DNA of 64,000 bases from Botryobacter ruber (GTDB taxonomy: Bacteria > Bacteroidota > Bacteroidia > Cytophagales > Hymenobacteraceae). Below are positions 27,263 to 35,878 of this stretch, piece after piece. Each line of letters begins with the position of its first letter. Positions within the stretch are counted from its first letter, which is position 1. A program made the position numbers and the translations under genes. The notes beneath the pieces are model-generated. The model had not been told where the DNA came from. It worked only from the letters and a program-made list of their open reading frames with translations, and made no database searches. The stretch covers positions 1 through 64,000 of the forward strand of contig NZ_QCZK02000024.1 of NCBI RefSeq assembly GCF_003347595.2, given 5' to 3'.

Positions 27263-27977
27263 GCTGGCGGCTGCTCTCCAGGAACTCCTGGTTTTGCTGT
27301 ATGGCTTCCAGGGAAATGGGTTCTAAGGCCGGAGAAGGTTTAGACAGGTTAAGGAGGTAGCCCTGCAGTGGCAGCAGGTTGTACAGGTCATGCGTGATGC
27401 ACAGCACTGTTTTGCGGTTTTCCAGCACCCAGTGCTGCAGCAGCGAGAACACCTGCTTTTTAAAGTACACATCCAGCTGCTGCGTAGGCTCGTCCAGCAG
27501 GCAAATGGCGGCGTCCTGCAAGGTTAGCTGCGCCAGCCATATCAGTTGTTGCTCCCCGCCCGAGAGGGTCGTAAAATCCTGCTCCAGCAGGTGCGAAAGC
27601 TGCAGTTGTTCCACCACCGAAGCGGCCAGGGCATAATCGGCGGCGCTGTAGTTTTCCAGAAAGCGCTTCTTCCGGAACAACCCCATCACCACCAGGTCGT
27701 GCACCTTAATCGGGAAGGATACGAAGTTCTTTTGCGGGAGGTAACCGAGGATTCCGTTGGCAGCAGGATGGGGTATGGTCTTCAGGTTCTGCCCTTGCAG
27801 GATGATCTGCCCCTGGTAAGGCACCTGCTGCTGAAAAGCTTTGAAAAGGGTACTCTTGCCAACCCCGTTATGCCCAATTATGGCTACAAAAGCAGGCGCT
27901 GGTACAGAAAAAGAAAGGTTGCGGATAAGAACACGCTGTTCATAACCCGCAACCAGGTTTTTTACTTCAACGATCAA
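27246..27977 (-). CDS. Orphan ABC transporter ATPase (metal/heme importer type)
   Basis: This is a 243-residue nucleotide-binding subunit. It has Walker A GHNGVGKSTLFKAF (about 35-48), a Q-loop in LGYLPQKNFVSF, signature LSGGEQQLIWLAQL (about 138-151), Walker B AICLLDEPTQQLD and switch His in CITHDLYNLLP. The sequence is closest in style to FecE/ZnuC-type ATPases of iron-siderophore or zinc importers. There is no permease or binding protein beside it. The C-terminus (EAIQQNQEFLESSRQPITVP) runs over the end of ispD by 17 bp on the opposite strand. Confidence 0.85.
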   Translation of the reverse strand: MIVEVKNLVAGYEQRVLIRNLSFSVPAPAFVAIIGHNGVGKSTLFKAFQQQVPYQGQIILQGQNLKTIPHPAANGILGYLPQKNFVSFPIKVHDLVVMGLFRKKRFLENYSAADYALAASVVEQLQLSHLLEQDFTTLSGGEQQLIWLAQLTLQDAAICLLDEPTQQLDVYFKKQVFSLLQHWVLENRKTVLCITHDLYNLLPLQGYLLNLSKPSPALEPISLEAIQQNQEFLESSRQPITVP

Positions 27978-28052
27978 ACGCTAATCAAATATTGAATTAA
28001 GCACGGCGGCAGCAGCTTTTCGCTTCCGGCCGCCTTAAAATTCTTAATGCTC

Positions 28053-28274
28053 TTAGTACTCGTCCTCGTTAAACATGAAATCTTCCTTAGTAGGATAATC
28101 TGGCCAGATTTCCTCTATGTTTTCATAAGGTTGTCCGTCGTCTTCAAGTGCCTGCAGGTTTTCCACCACTTCCATTGGCGCGCCAGAACGGATTGAGTAA
28201 TCAATAAGTTCGTCTTTAGTCGCTGGCCAGGGTGCATCCTCCAGGTATGAAGCTAATTCCAGTGTCCAATACAT
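28053..28274 (-). CDS. DUF2795 small protein
   Basis: This is a 73-residue acidic protein with the DUF2795 pattern: YWTLELASYLEDAPWPATKDELIDYSIRSGAPMEVVENLQALEDDGQPYENIEEIWPDYP, ending in the acidic FMFNEDEY tail. It is cytosolic and strongly conserved in Bacteroidota, with no established function. A TACTTTTG -7-like element lies at 28323-28316 on the minus strand. A long AT-rich stretch (28275-28400) upstream fits a strongly used promoter. Confidence 0.85.
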   Translation of the reverse strand: MYWTLELASYLEDAPWPATKDELIDYSIRSGAPMEVVENLQALEDDGQPYENIEEIWPDYPTKEDFMFNEDEY

Positions 28275-28540
28275 AATATGTTCTCCTTAACTTATGGCTG
28301 AAAAAATTTAGTTTGCAAAAGTATTAATAAATATATAAACAAAAATTTTTTTTAAAAATAATTTGTTTTTTCTCCTTTTTTACCAACACAACGAATTCAA
28401 GTTGCAAATGTTGGTTATGCCCGGAGGTTTTTTTAAAAAAAGTTTGTCTCCGAAGGCATCTAAAAGAGGCCCTCTTGCGGGTTATTAATACTAAGGCAGG
28501 AACACAAGGCTAAGTATCAGCTGCTTCCGGCAACCGGCTT

Positions 28541-29857
28541 CTAACTTCCGGAAGTCACCAGTTTGTTTTTGAAGATAGAAATCAGGTGCTCTTTGGTATC
28601 TATTTTACGCTTAAAGTTCCGGATTTTGCCTTGCAGCATACTCCTGAACGCCTCGTTCCCGGGCGAATCGCTTAGCTTACCCAGGTTAGACTCCAGCACT
28701 TCTAACTCCTGTTTGTCTGACTTAATAAACTCTTTCAGGGCATTGATACGGGCCTGTGCCCCCTCCGTTTCACTCATTTTTTCGTTAGAGGCCTGCTGAC
28801 GCTTCCGGATGTAGTGCTCCAGGCTGCTCATTTCAAATATCTTGTCGCATGCCTTTATAAAACGCTCCCACACCGCATCCGAAACAGAAGGGTGTACCGG
28901 CCCTACCTTCTTCCATTCGGCCTGCAGTTCTTTGGCGCGTTTTACGGAAGCATTCAGGTTGTTTTGCTGCAGCAACTGCTCTGCCTCGGTAACCAGCGCT
29001 TCCTTCTTCTCCAGGTTGGCCTCGTAGAATTTATCCCTGGACTGGTTTTTTTCGTTGTTGATCTTGTTTTTCAGCCGCTCAAAAAAGTGATTGTGGGCTT
29101 TGCGGAATTCCGTCCATAGGTTGCTGGTTACTTTGCGGGGCAGGCTGCCGCCTACTTCTTTCCACTCGTTCTGCAGTTGCTTGAGCTTTTGTGTGGTTGC
29201 CTCCCAGTCTTCGGAATTTTGTAGCGCCACCGACCGCGCAATCAGGTTTTTATACCTTTCGTAAATGCGGTTCTGCATTTGCTTCTTATCGGTAAAGAAT
29301 GACTTTTTGCGTTCGAAGAACACTTCCAGCGCCGCCTTAAACCGCTCTTCAATCTCGTCGGTCAGTTCTTTCTCCACCGGGCCTGTTTTAATCCAGGTAG
29401 CGCGCAGTTCCTTCAGTTTATCGGATGTCTCCTGCCACTCCACGCTTTCCTGCAGCGCCTCCGCTTCCTGTATCAGCCCAATTTTTATAGCAAGATTTTT
29501 TTCCCTGTTCTGCTTGATGGTCTCTTTTATCTCTTCCTCGGCCGCACTCAGCTTGTAATAAAGCGCTTCAAAATCGCCTAAAGCATCGTAGCTGCCTATT
29601 TGCTCTTTCAGGTGCAGCACTTTCATCAGAAAAGAGCCTTTGTTTTCAGAGGTTTCTATACGTTCCAGCAGGTTTTTCACCTTATCCTGAAACATTTCAA
29701 AACGTTTTGCAAAGTAAACAAGCGAATCATTTTCCGATTCTTTCACTTCGCCTACCTGCCTGGCCGGATAGTTCATAAATGCTTTCAGCCAAACTTGCTG
29801 GTCTTGAGTAAAGCCATATTGCTGGGCTTCTTTCAATAGTAGATCGTGGTTTTCCAT
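28541..29857 (-). CDS. DUF349 repeat protein
   Basis: This is a 438-residue, highly charged, almost entirely helical protein with several DUF349 repeats of about 75 residues. Each is marked by a W-x-x-x-x-x-KLKELxxxWKxxG type core: WQETSDKLKELRATWIKTGPV, WEATTQKLKQLQNEWKEVGGS, VKRAKELQAEWKKVGPV, each followed by LW..F..A...FFER. A C-terminal coiled coil (about 360-430) follows. It is probably cytosolic and RNA- or ribosome-associated by analogy with other DUF349 proteins, but this is not shown. It stands alone on the minus strand. Confidence 0.85.
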   Translation of the reverse strand: MENHDLLLKEAQQYGFTQDQQVWLKAFMNYPARQVGEVKESENDSLVYFAKRFEMFQDKVKNLLERIETSENKGSFLMKVLHLKEQIGSYDALGDFEALYYKLSAAEEEIKETIKQNREKNLAIKIGLIQEAEALQESVEWQETSDKLKELRATWIKTGPVEKELTDEIEERFKAALEVFFERKKSFFTDKKQMQNRIYERYKNLIARSVALQNSEDWEATTQKLKQLQNEWKEVGGSLPRKVTSNLWTEFRKAHNHFFERLKNKINNEKNQSRDKFYEANLEKKEALVTEAEQLLQQNNLNASVKRAKELQAEWKKVGPVHPSVSDAVWERFIKACDKIFEMSSLEHYIRKRQQASNEKMSETEGAQARINALKEFIKSDKQELEVLESNLGKLSDSPGNEAFRSMLQGKIRNFKRKIDTKEHLISIFKNKLVTSGS

Positions 29858-29979
29858 TTACTGGATCGGGTTTTTGTAAAATAAGGAGCAAGGTAAAAAA
29901 GTAACTTAACTAGCATACGCAGTTCATCGGGCTGCGTTTGCCGGGGTACTCCTAAAAAGCTGGAGCCAGGCCATACAAC

Positions 29980-30013
29980 CCGGACCTGTGGTACTTTTCC
30001 ACCATAGGTCCGG
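29980..30013. repeat. 13-bp inverted repeat in the DUF349-ettA gap
   Basis: CCGGACCTGTGGT (29980-29992) faces ACCATAGGTCCGG (30001-30013) with one mismatch and an 8-base loop. No T-tract follows, so it may be a structured leader or an operator rather than a terminator. The rest of the 362-bp divergent gap has no gene. Confidence 0.5.
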
Positions 30014-30219
30014 ACCTCATTATGCTGAGTGCCTTTCACAAGTTTAATCATTTCGGTTCATATTTGTGAAGGGTAAATGCATGATTTTTTCCGATATTTG
30101 TAATTCCTTACAGAATAACTGATTTCTGGCTGCAGGTAATATCCCAAATCTGATATATTTTCCGGATTGGTCTGCATCAGGCACAGTATTTAAATTGGCA
30201 CAAAACGAACAAACATACC

Positions 30220-31890
30220 ATGAGTAACGAAACTATCATATTTTCGATGGCCGGGGTAAGCAAAATTTACCCTCCAAAGAAACAAGTACTTAAAAACATT
30301 TACCTGTCGTTTTTCTACGGCGCCAAAATTGGCGTGCTTGGTCTGAACGGTTCCGGTAAATCGAGCCTGCTTAAAATTATTGCCGGCGTAGACAAGGAAT
30401 TCCAGGGCGAAGTGGTGTGGTCGCCGGGCTATACAGTAGGCTACCTGGAGCAGGAACCGCACCTGGACCCAACCAAAACCGTGCGCGAGGTAGTGGAAGA
30501 AGGCGTAAGCGAAGTAGTGGGCCTGCTGCGCGAATTCGACGAGATAAACATGAAGTTTGCCGAGGAGATGACCGACGATGAGATGAACAAGCTCATTGAG
30601 CGGCAGGGCGAAGTGCAGGAGCGCCTCGACCAGCTCAACGCCTGGGAACTCGACAACCGCCTGGAGCGCGCCATGGATGCCCTGCGCACGCCCCCCGAAG
30701 ATGCCGTGATCGCCAACCTGTCGGGTGGTGAGAAGCGCCGCGTGGCCCTGTGCCGCCTGCTCCTGCAGGAGCCGGACGTGCTCCTGCTCGACGAACCTAC
30801 CAACCACCTCGATGCCGAGTCGGTGGACTGGCTGGAGCAGCACCTGCAGCAATACAAAGGCACCGTGATTGCCGTTACCCACGACCGTTACTTCCTCGAC
30901 AATGTGGCCGGCTGGATACTGGAGCTCGACCGTGGCGAAGGTATTCCGTGGAAAGGCAACTACAGCAGCTGGTTAGAGCAGAAGTCTACGCGCCTGTCGC
31001 AGGAGGAGAAGACGGAAAGCAAGCGCCAGAAGACGTTACAGCGCGAATTGGAGTGGGTGAAGATGGCGCCAAAAGCCCGTCATGCCAAATCCAAAGCACG
31101 TATCAGCCAGTACGACAAGCTGGCCGGCGAAGACGTGAAGCAGAAAGAAGAGAAACTGGAGCTGTTCATCCCGGATGGTCCGCGCCTGGGCGCACAGGTA
31201 ATAGAGGCGCACCACGTGAGCAAGGCCTACGGCGATAAACTGCTGTTCGAGGACCTGAACTTCGCGCTGCCGCAGGGTGGCATTGTGGGCATCATTGGTC
31301 CGAACGGTGCCGGTAAAACCACTTTGTTTAAGCTGATAACCGGCCAGGAGAAGCCTGATGCCGGCGATTTTACGGTAGGCTCTACCGTACAGATTTCGTA
31401 TGTAGACCAGGAGCACGCCCACCTCGACCCAACTAAGTCGGTGTTTGAAGTGATTTCCGGTGGCACCGAGCACATGATGATGGCCGGGCGCCAGGTGGTA
31501 TCCAGGGCCTACGTGAGCAAGTTTAACTTTTCGGGTGGCGACCAGGAGAAGAAAGTAGAGAAGCTGTCGGGTGGGGAGCGCAACCGCGTGCACCTGGCCA
31601 TGACACTGAAAGAAGGCGGCAACCTGCTGCTCCTCGACGAACCAACCAACGACCTGGACGTGAATGCTATCCGGGCGCTGGAAGATGCTTTGGAAAACTT
31701 TGCCGGCTGCGCCGTTATCATCTCCCACGACCGCTGGTTCCTCGACCGTATCTGTACGCACATCCTGGCCTTCGAAGGCGAGTCGCAGGTATACTGGTTT
31801 GAAGGCAACTATACCGAGTACGAAGAGAACAAGAAGAAGCGTATGGGCGATGTAGAGCCGAAACGCATCCGCTATAAAAAACTGGCTTAG
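30220..31890 (+). CDS. ettA: Energy-dependent translational throttle protein (ABC-F)
   Basis: EttA binds the ribosomal E site and gates early translation according to the ATP/ADP ratio. The 556-residue cytosolic protein has two ABC domains and no membrane segment. It has Walker A GLNGSGKSSLLKII, signature LSGGEKRRVALCRLL and Walker B LLLDEPTNHLD in the first, and Walker A GPNGAGKTTLFKLI, signature LSGGERNRVHLAMTL and Walker B LLLDEPTNDLD in the second. The EttA arm insert lies in the first domain (about residues 95-140). The P-site tRNA-interaction linker (about 245-310) is rich in Lys/Arg. Length and arm fit EttA rather than Uup or antibiotic-resistance ABC-F. Confidence 0.95.
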   Translation: MSNETIIFSMAGVSKIYPPKKQVLKNIYLSFFYGAKIGVLGLNGSGKSSLLKIIAGVDKEFQGEVVWSPGYTVGYLEQEPHLDPTKTVREVVEEGVSEVVGLLREFDEINMKFAEEMTDDEMNKLIERQGEVQERLDQLNAWELDNRLERAMDALRTPPEDAVIANLSGGEKRRVALCRLLLQEPDVLLLDEPTNHLDAESVDWLEQHLQQYKGTVIAVTHDRYFLDNVAGWILELDRGEGIPWKGNYSSWLEQKSTRLSQEEKTESKRQKTLQRELEWVKMAPKARHAKSKARISQYDKLAGEDVKQKEEKLELFIPDGPRLGAQVIEAHHVSKAYGDKLLFEDLNFALPQGGIVGIIGPNGAGKTTLFKLITGQEKPDAGDFTVGSTVQISYVDQEHAHLDPTKSVFEVISGGTEHMMMAGRQVVSRAYVSKFNFSGGDQEKKVEKLSGGERNRVHLAMTLKEGGNLLLLDEPTNDLDVNAIRALEDALENFAGCAVIISHDRWFLDRICTHILAFEGESQVYWFEGNYTEYEENKKKRMGDVEPKRIRYKKLA

Positions 31891-31908
31891 CCCCCGGATT
31901 AAAAGATA

Positions 31909-31946
31909 AAAGCGCCCCGTGGTTTTCCATCGGGGCGCTTTTGTTT
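31909..31946 (+). terminator. Terminator after ettA
   Basis: AAAGCGCCCCG (31909-31919) pairs with CGGGGCGCTTT (31931-31941), followed by TTGTTTTC. Confidence 0.9.
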
Positions 31947-32545
31947 TCTATTGCCCCCCACCCTGCACCAGCGTTCTTCCGGCTCCTTGTTTTGTCTCTA
32001 CAGCCATTCCTGCACCGAAACCAGCAGGAGAAAGACTGCCACAGCCATCCCTTCATTAAGCCCCGACTAACCAGCCTGAGGCTTCATCAGCCTTTTCAGA
32101 ATTATTACAAGTATTTATTTTGTTTTTTTCTTTCCGAGCGAAAGCTCATCATATCAACCTTCAATTAAACCGATGTTACAACAGTACTTTTTCATTTTTT
32201 TATCAAACAAAACATAGGTAAACGGCTATTCATCTGTTTAGATGCGCAGGTCAATTTCCGGACTAATTTCCAGACGCTTTTTAAAACCGCAAATAGCTGT
32301 ATATCAGCAAGTTAATTTACAAACCTAAATTTACCTTTTACTCAATAAAAGCTGCCATTCACCCTTGTTTTTGAACTATATACTTATTTTTTAAAACAAT
32401 AAAATATATTTTTCATAAATTATATCAAAATCATAAAAAAAATCTACATTTGCATGGAACGAACAATCGTTTGTACTCGTAGATATAAAAACAAGAGCTA
32501 TAAGGGCTTAATGACCTATGTTTTATAACTTTAATATTTATTATT
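31947..32545. other. AT-rich gap before a 31-residue ORF
   Basis: About 600 bp hold no gene I can support, although one 75-codon frame is open near its left end. The right half (32200-32460) is very AT-rich. A TACATTTG -7-like element at 32445-32452 lies roughly 93 bp upstream of the small ORF at 32546, without a clear TTG at the usual distance. A short GAGC-GAAA-GCTC hairpin is at about 32135. Confidence 0.5.
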
Positions 32546-32641
32546 ATGAAAAAATTTTACTTAAGTGCCGATGCAGTTGCTTATTTGGTAATCGCTAGCT
32601 ATTTCGCAGCTATTGGAACTGTTGCTTACTTTGTTTCTTAG
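32546..32641 (+). CDS. 31-residue hydrophobic peptide
   Basis: This short frame encodes MKKFYLSADAVAYL followed by VIASYFAAIGTVAYFVS. It has two N-terminal lysines, then a single continuous hydrophobic stretch long enough for one transmembrane helix. It starts at ATG after an AT-rich leader and ends 15 bp before a 13-bp perfect hairpin, so it has the layout of a complete small transcription unit. I do not recognise a family. Alternatives are a leader peptide or chance frame, but the promoter-ORF-terminator arrangement favours a real small membrane protein. Confidence 0.55.
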   Translation: MKKFYLSADAVAYLVIASYFAAIGTVAYFVS

Positions 32642-32655
32642 TAACGGCAGTCCAG

Positions 32656-32699
32656 TGCAGAGCAGGAGACTGCATAGGAGAAAAAGCTCCTGCTCTGCA
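32656..32699 (+). terminator. Hairpin/terminator after the 31-residue ORF
   Basis: TGCAGAGCAGGAG (32656-32668) pairs perfectly with CTCCTGCTCTGCA (32687-32699), followed by TCTCTTTAC. The T-tract is weak but the stem is strong. Confidence 0.7.
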
Positions 32700-32943
32700 T
32701 CTCTTTACAATCAGATTTGGTTCTGAAGCAGCTTATAACTGTCCCCCCTCATGTCTTTGGTGCAGGCACTGGTTACGATGGCCTTACCTCCTGTGCAGGA
32801 GCGAAGGCACCAGCACCTGCAGGCATCTTGCTGCGCTTCGCAGCAGCTCAATTCCTTTTTTTATTCTTTGGGTACCTCTCCACAAGCATTTCATCTTGTT
32901 TCCGGTGCTTATTGCTGTTTGCTTCGCCGGAAGCCCTAGCCGG

Positions 32944-32973
32944 GAGCTGTGGCAATGGTGGCTGGTACAGCAA
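32944..32973 (+). repeat. R1 dispersed intergenic repeat, diverged
   Basis: A GGCAATGGTGGCTGGTACAG-type copy lies 72 bp upstream of the dioxygenase gene. The gap 32700-33045 otherwise holds no gene. A TACTTTCG element (33013-33020) with TTG at 32989-32991 may be the promoter. Confidence 0.6.
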
Positions 32974-33045
32974 AGCGCCAGAACGCTGTTGCCAATTGTC
33001 TTTGTTTTTGCGTACTTTCGGTAATCAACCAAAGTAACTAAACAG

Positions 33046-33585
33046 ATGGCTATAGCAAGACCCTTTAACTTTAAGCAGTGGATAGACGAACACCGCCACC
33101 TGCTTAAGCCGCCTGTGGGCAACCAGCAGGTATTTAAAGGCAACGACGATTTTATTGTGATGGTAGTGGGCGGCCCCAATGCCCGTAAAGATTACCACTA
33201 CGACGAAGGCGAAGAATTCTTTTACCAGCTGGAAGGCGACATCATGCTCAAGATAATTGAGGACGGCAAACCTGTAGATATTCCGATCAAAGAAGGCGAG
33301 ATTTTCCTGCTGCCGCCCCGCGTGCCCCACTCGCCCCGCCGGCCTGCCAACACGATAGGCCTGGTGGTGGAGCGTTACCGCAAACCCGGCGAGAAAGACG
33401 GTTTCCTGTGGTTCTGCGAGAACTGCGGCAATAAACTTTATGAAGAATATGCCGATGTAACCGACATTGTAGAGCAGCTTCCTAAAATTATGAACAACTT
33501 CTGGGAGAGCGAAGAGCGCCGCACCTGCAGCAACTGCGGTGAGGTAATGCAACCGCCTGCCAAACCTACCGAAGCCCCGAAATAG
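33046..33585 (+). CDS. nbaC: 3-hydroxyanthranilate 3,4-dioxygenase
   Basis: This extradiol dioxygenase opens 3-hydroxyanthranilate to aminocarboxymuconate semialdehyde, which closes to quinolinate, the NAD precursor. The symbol haaO is also used. The 179-residue cupin has the catalytic iron ligands H51, E57 and H95 (YHYDEGEEFF, VPHSP) and substrate arginines R47 and R99. It also has the second, rubredoxin-like metal site of the bacterial enzymes, C124/C127 (CENC) and C161/C164 (CSNC). It acts after Kmo and KynU, whose genes lie 27-32 kb away in this window. It is a single gene here, ending before a long palindromic terminator. Confidence 0.96.
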   Translation: MAIARPFNFKQWIDEHRHLLKPPVGNQQVFKGNDDFIVMVVGGPNARKDYHYDEGEEFFYQLEGDIMLKIIEDGKPVDIPIKEGEIFLLPPRVPHSPRRPANTIGLVVERYRKPGEKDGFLWFCENCGNKLYEEYADVTDIVEQLPKIMNNFWESEERRTCSNCGEVMQPPAKPTEAPK

Positions 33586-33616
33586 GCATGTCCTCTTCTC
33601 TCCTCTCGCTGGGAAC

Positions 33617-33700
33617 AGCAGCAGAGGCTGTGGTGGCAGGTGCAGCAAAGCTTTTTTCCTGTTAAAACAGCAGGTAAGGCAATGGTGGGTGGTGCAGCAG
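33617..33700 (+). repeat. R1 tandem pair
   Basis: Two plus-orientation copies lie at 33617-33648 (near consensus) and 33669-33700 (AATGGTGGGTGGTGCAGCAG variant), both downstream of the dioxygenase gene and upstream of the terminator. Confidence 0.75.
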
Positions 33701-33718
33701 CGCAGAAAAAGCCTTTCA

Positions 33719-33777
33719 CCTCACCAACAAAAAGCGGCTGCTCCGGTACATCGGGCAGCCGCTTTTTGTTGGTGAGG
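33719..33777. terminator. Long palindromic bidirectional terminator
   Basis: A 23-bp arm (33719-33741, starting CCTCACCAACAAAAAGCGGC) pairs perfectly with 33755-33777 around a 13-base loop. The internal A/T tracts give a T-run in either direction. It separates two convergent genes. Confidence 0.85.
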
Positions 33778-33792
33778 CATATTTCCTGTTAG

Positions 33793-35247
33793 TTAAAAAT
33801 AGTCGTAGAAGATAGCGGCCAGGGCGTTGTTGGTAAAGGTATTGCTGGTTTCCACGTCTGCGTTCAGCGTGGAGTCGTCGCCGTACACATGGATGCCGTA
33901 GCCGCCGCTGTTGCTGATGGTTGAGTTCCTGATGGACAGGCTGCCTCCGTGCGATACGGCTATGCTTGTTTTTACTTCCGAAATCAGGTGTTCGCCACCG
34001 GCATATTTTATATCTACGTGTTCCATTACATTTGAAGAACTTCTGGTATAGATAACAAAGCCGTTCCAGGAGCCGGTGGTTTTAACGGCACCGGTAATCG
34101 TAATTTTCTTACCGGCAGTACCGATGGCTTTTATGTATCCTTCCCCAATATCAAAATGGGTATCTTCGGCCACCTCGATGGTAATGCCGGGCGTTAATTT
34201 CCAACCGGTCATGACGTTCATGGTGCCCAGCAGCCTGTAAGGCGTGTTGTCGTTAAAGGCCTGCCACACCACTTCGCCAGGACCATTAATAAATGAAGAC
34301 TGTACTTCGATGATGTTTCTGCCGTTGTTACTGGTAAATACTGTAACGGCATCCAGTTTAGGCACGTTCACGGCTGTGAGCAGCACCGGGGCTTCGTGGT
34401 TGTTACTGAAAACATTAGAGGCAAAACCATAGAGGGTAGAGCCGTCGCGCAGGTACAACCCGTACCCGCCGCTGTGAGCTACTGTGGTGTTCTTTATTGT
34501 GATGCGTGCCCCGTCCGATACGGCAAGCGCCGTTTTTACATCGTCTACCAGCCCTGTGCTTCCTGCATATAAAATTTCAACATGAGAGAACTCGTTGGCG
34601 CTGCTGTTGGAGAAGAACATGAGGCCGGTCCAGTAGCCTTTCTGAGCCGCTTTGCCTGTAAAGCGAATCTTTTTATCTGCTTCGCCTTTGGCAATCAGCA
34701 CACCGCCGTCATTAACATCCATGGCCACATCTTCGGCAAACGCAATCACAACGCCTGGCTTTATGGTAAGCTGCGCATCTACTCCTATCCGGCTGTTCAC
34801 GACATAGTCCGGGAGCGCGGGGTCCTGCACCCTGTCTTCGAGCGTGGTGTTTGCGGTGATGTTGTCCAGTACCAGCGGTGTGGTGGCAGCAGTAGCAATA
34901 ACCAGTACTTTGTCGGTGTGGGAAAGGGAGGCACTGCTTACAGTCAGTTCCAGCTCGTATTCGCCGGGCTTATCCGGCATAAAAGCAGGGTTGGTGGTGG
35001 TAGCACCCTCCAACAAGGCATTGCTGCCTGCCGGTTTTTTTACCAGGCTCCACGCATAGCTGAGCGACATGTTTGCGCTGCCTTTGGAGGCAGTGCCGTC
35101 GAGCATAACCGTTTCGCCGATCTCTACCGTTTTGTCGGTTCCGGCATTAGCGGTGATGGTAGCCGGTTGTGGGTCTTCTTTTTCGCAGGAAGTGAGCAGG
35201 ACAGTGACTGCCACAGAGAGCATGAAAAATGGTCTGATGAATTTCAT
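33793..35247 (-). CDS. Surface lipoprotein with PKD domain and parallel beta-helix
   Basis: This is a 484-residue lipoprotein (signal with Cys in VTVLLTSC, about residue 20) with a PKD-type domain (about 30-115: ITANAGTDKTVEIGETVMLDGTASKG, YAWSLVKKPAGS, TNPAFMPDKPGEYELELTV). Two similar beta-helix blocks of about 170 residues follow. Each contains a GYWTGLMFFSNSSANEFSHVEILYAG / GSWNGFVIYTRSSSNVMEHVDIKYAG rung, then V-K-T-S/A-A/I-A-V-S and NTTVAHSGGYGLYL / NSTISNSGGYGIHV. The blocks look like an internal duplication. The Met at 35247 was chosen because it starts the signal. The next gene upstream, another lipoprotein, is 49 bp away. Confidence 0.82.
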   Translation of the reverse strand: MKFIRPFFMLSVAVTVLLTSCEKEDPQPATITANAGTDKTVEIGETVMLDGTASKGSANMSLSYAWSLVKKPAGSNALLEGATTTNPAFMPDKPGEYELELTVSSASLSHTDKVLVIATAATTPLVLDNITANTTLEDRVQDPALPDYVVNSRIGVDAQLTIKPGVVIAFAEDVAMDVNDGGVLIAKGEADKKIRFTGKAAQKGYWTGLMFFSNSSANEFSHVEILYAGSTGLVDDVKTALAVSDGARITIKNTTVAHSGGYGLYLRDGSTLYGFASNVFSNNHEAPVLLTAVNVPKLDAVTVFTSNNGRNIIEVQSSFINGPGEVVWQAFNDNTPYRLLGTMNVMTGWKLTPGITIEVAEDTHFDIGEGYIKAIGTAGKKITITGAVKTTGSWNGFVIYTRSSSNVMEHVDIKYAGGEHLISEVKTSIAVSHGGSLSIRNSTISNSGGYGIHVYGDDSTLNADVETSNTFTNNALAAIFYDYF

Positions 35248-35296
35248 AGTTTTAGATTTAATCGGTTTGAAAAATGTGCTGTTTAGAATTTGTTGC

Positions 35297-35878
35297 TTAT
35301 TCTGTTCTTTGGTAGACGAAGAGCGGGTCGGTGCCTCCCTGGTCATCTTCGCCAAACACATAGAGTAACTTTTCACCGTCTATTACCCTGATTTCATAAA
35401 GGATGGTAATGGGTTTTAAATCGTCCGGAGTAGCCTGTCGTTCGCTGGTTTCGTTGCTGCAGCTGGCGGAGGTGCCTTTTTTGATGGTTTTAAAGCTGCC
35501 CTCTACCGGGTAAAAAATGAATTTGTTCGTACCTTCGAACTTAACCGTGCCTTTTTTGCGGGTGTAGATTTCGGTAACACAGTTGGAGCCGTTGCGCATG
35601 CCCAGGTACTGCTCAAACTCCATCCGCCCTTTGCCATCTACTTCCGAAAAACGGTACTGGCGTCCGGCCTCCAGTTCTTTGCCCACTTCGTTGCCATCGG
35701 CATCGTAGTAAGACTGCGGACCGGAATACCCCCAGAACCAGACACCGCCTTTAAAATCGGCATGAACGGCAGTGCCTGGCGAATTCTGGTAGGGGTCCTG
35801 GGGTACTACTGGATCTTTTTCACACCCCAAGGTGATAAAAAGCAGCAGCAGGCAGGTTAAAAAATTAGCTTTTTTCAT
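35297..35878 (-). CDS. Lipoprotein of unknown function
   Basis: This is a 193-residue lipoprotein with signal MKKANFLTCLLLLFITLGC (lipid Cys at residue 19) and then a P/D-rich linker. A single compact domain follows, with AVHADFKGGVWFWGYSG, YYDADGNEVGKELEAGRQYRFSEVDGKGRMEFEQYLG, TEIYTRKKGTVKFEG and a C-terminal LYVFGEDDQGGTDPLFVYQR. It has a lipocalin/META-like all-beta look but I cannot name a family. It is the first gene of a likely two-gene unit with the beta-helix lipoprotein gene. Confidence 0.7.
   Translation of the reverse strand: MKKANFLTCLLLLFITLGCEKDPVVPQDPYQNSPGTAVHADFKGGVWFWGYSGPQSYYDADGNEVGKELEAGRQYRFSEVDGKGRMEFEQYLGMRNGSNCVTEIYTRKKGTVKFEGTNKFIFYPVEGSFKTIKKGTSASCSNETSERQATPDDLKPITILYEIRVIDGEKLLYVFGEDDQGGTDPLFVYQRTE

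Noticed and set aside
27246..27977. Full znu/fec importer operon
   Set aside because: Only the ATPase gene is present. Neighbours are ispD and DUF2795, so no transporter name is given.
31941..32168. A 75-codon ORF after ettA
   Set aside because: It begins inside the ettA terminator, is low-complexity and has no plausible start region.
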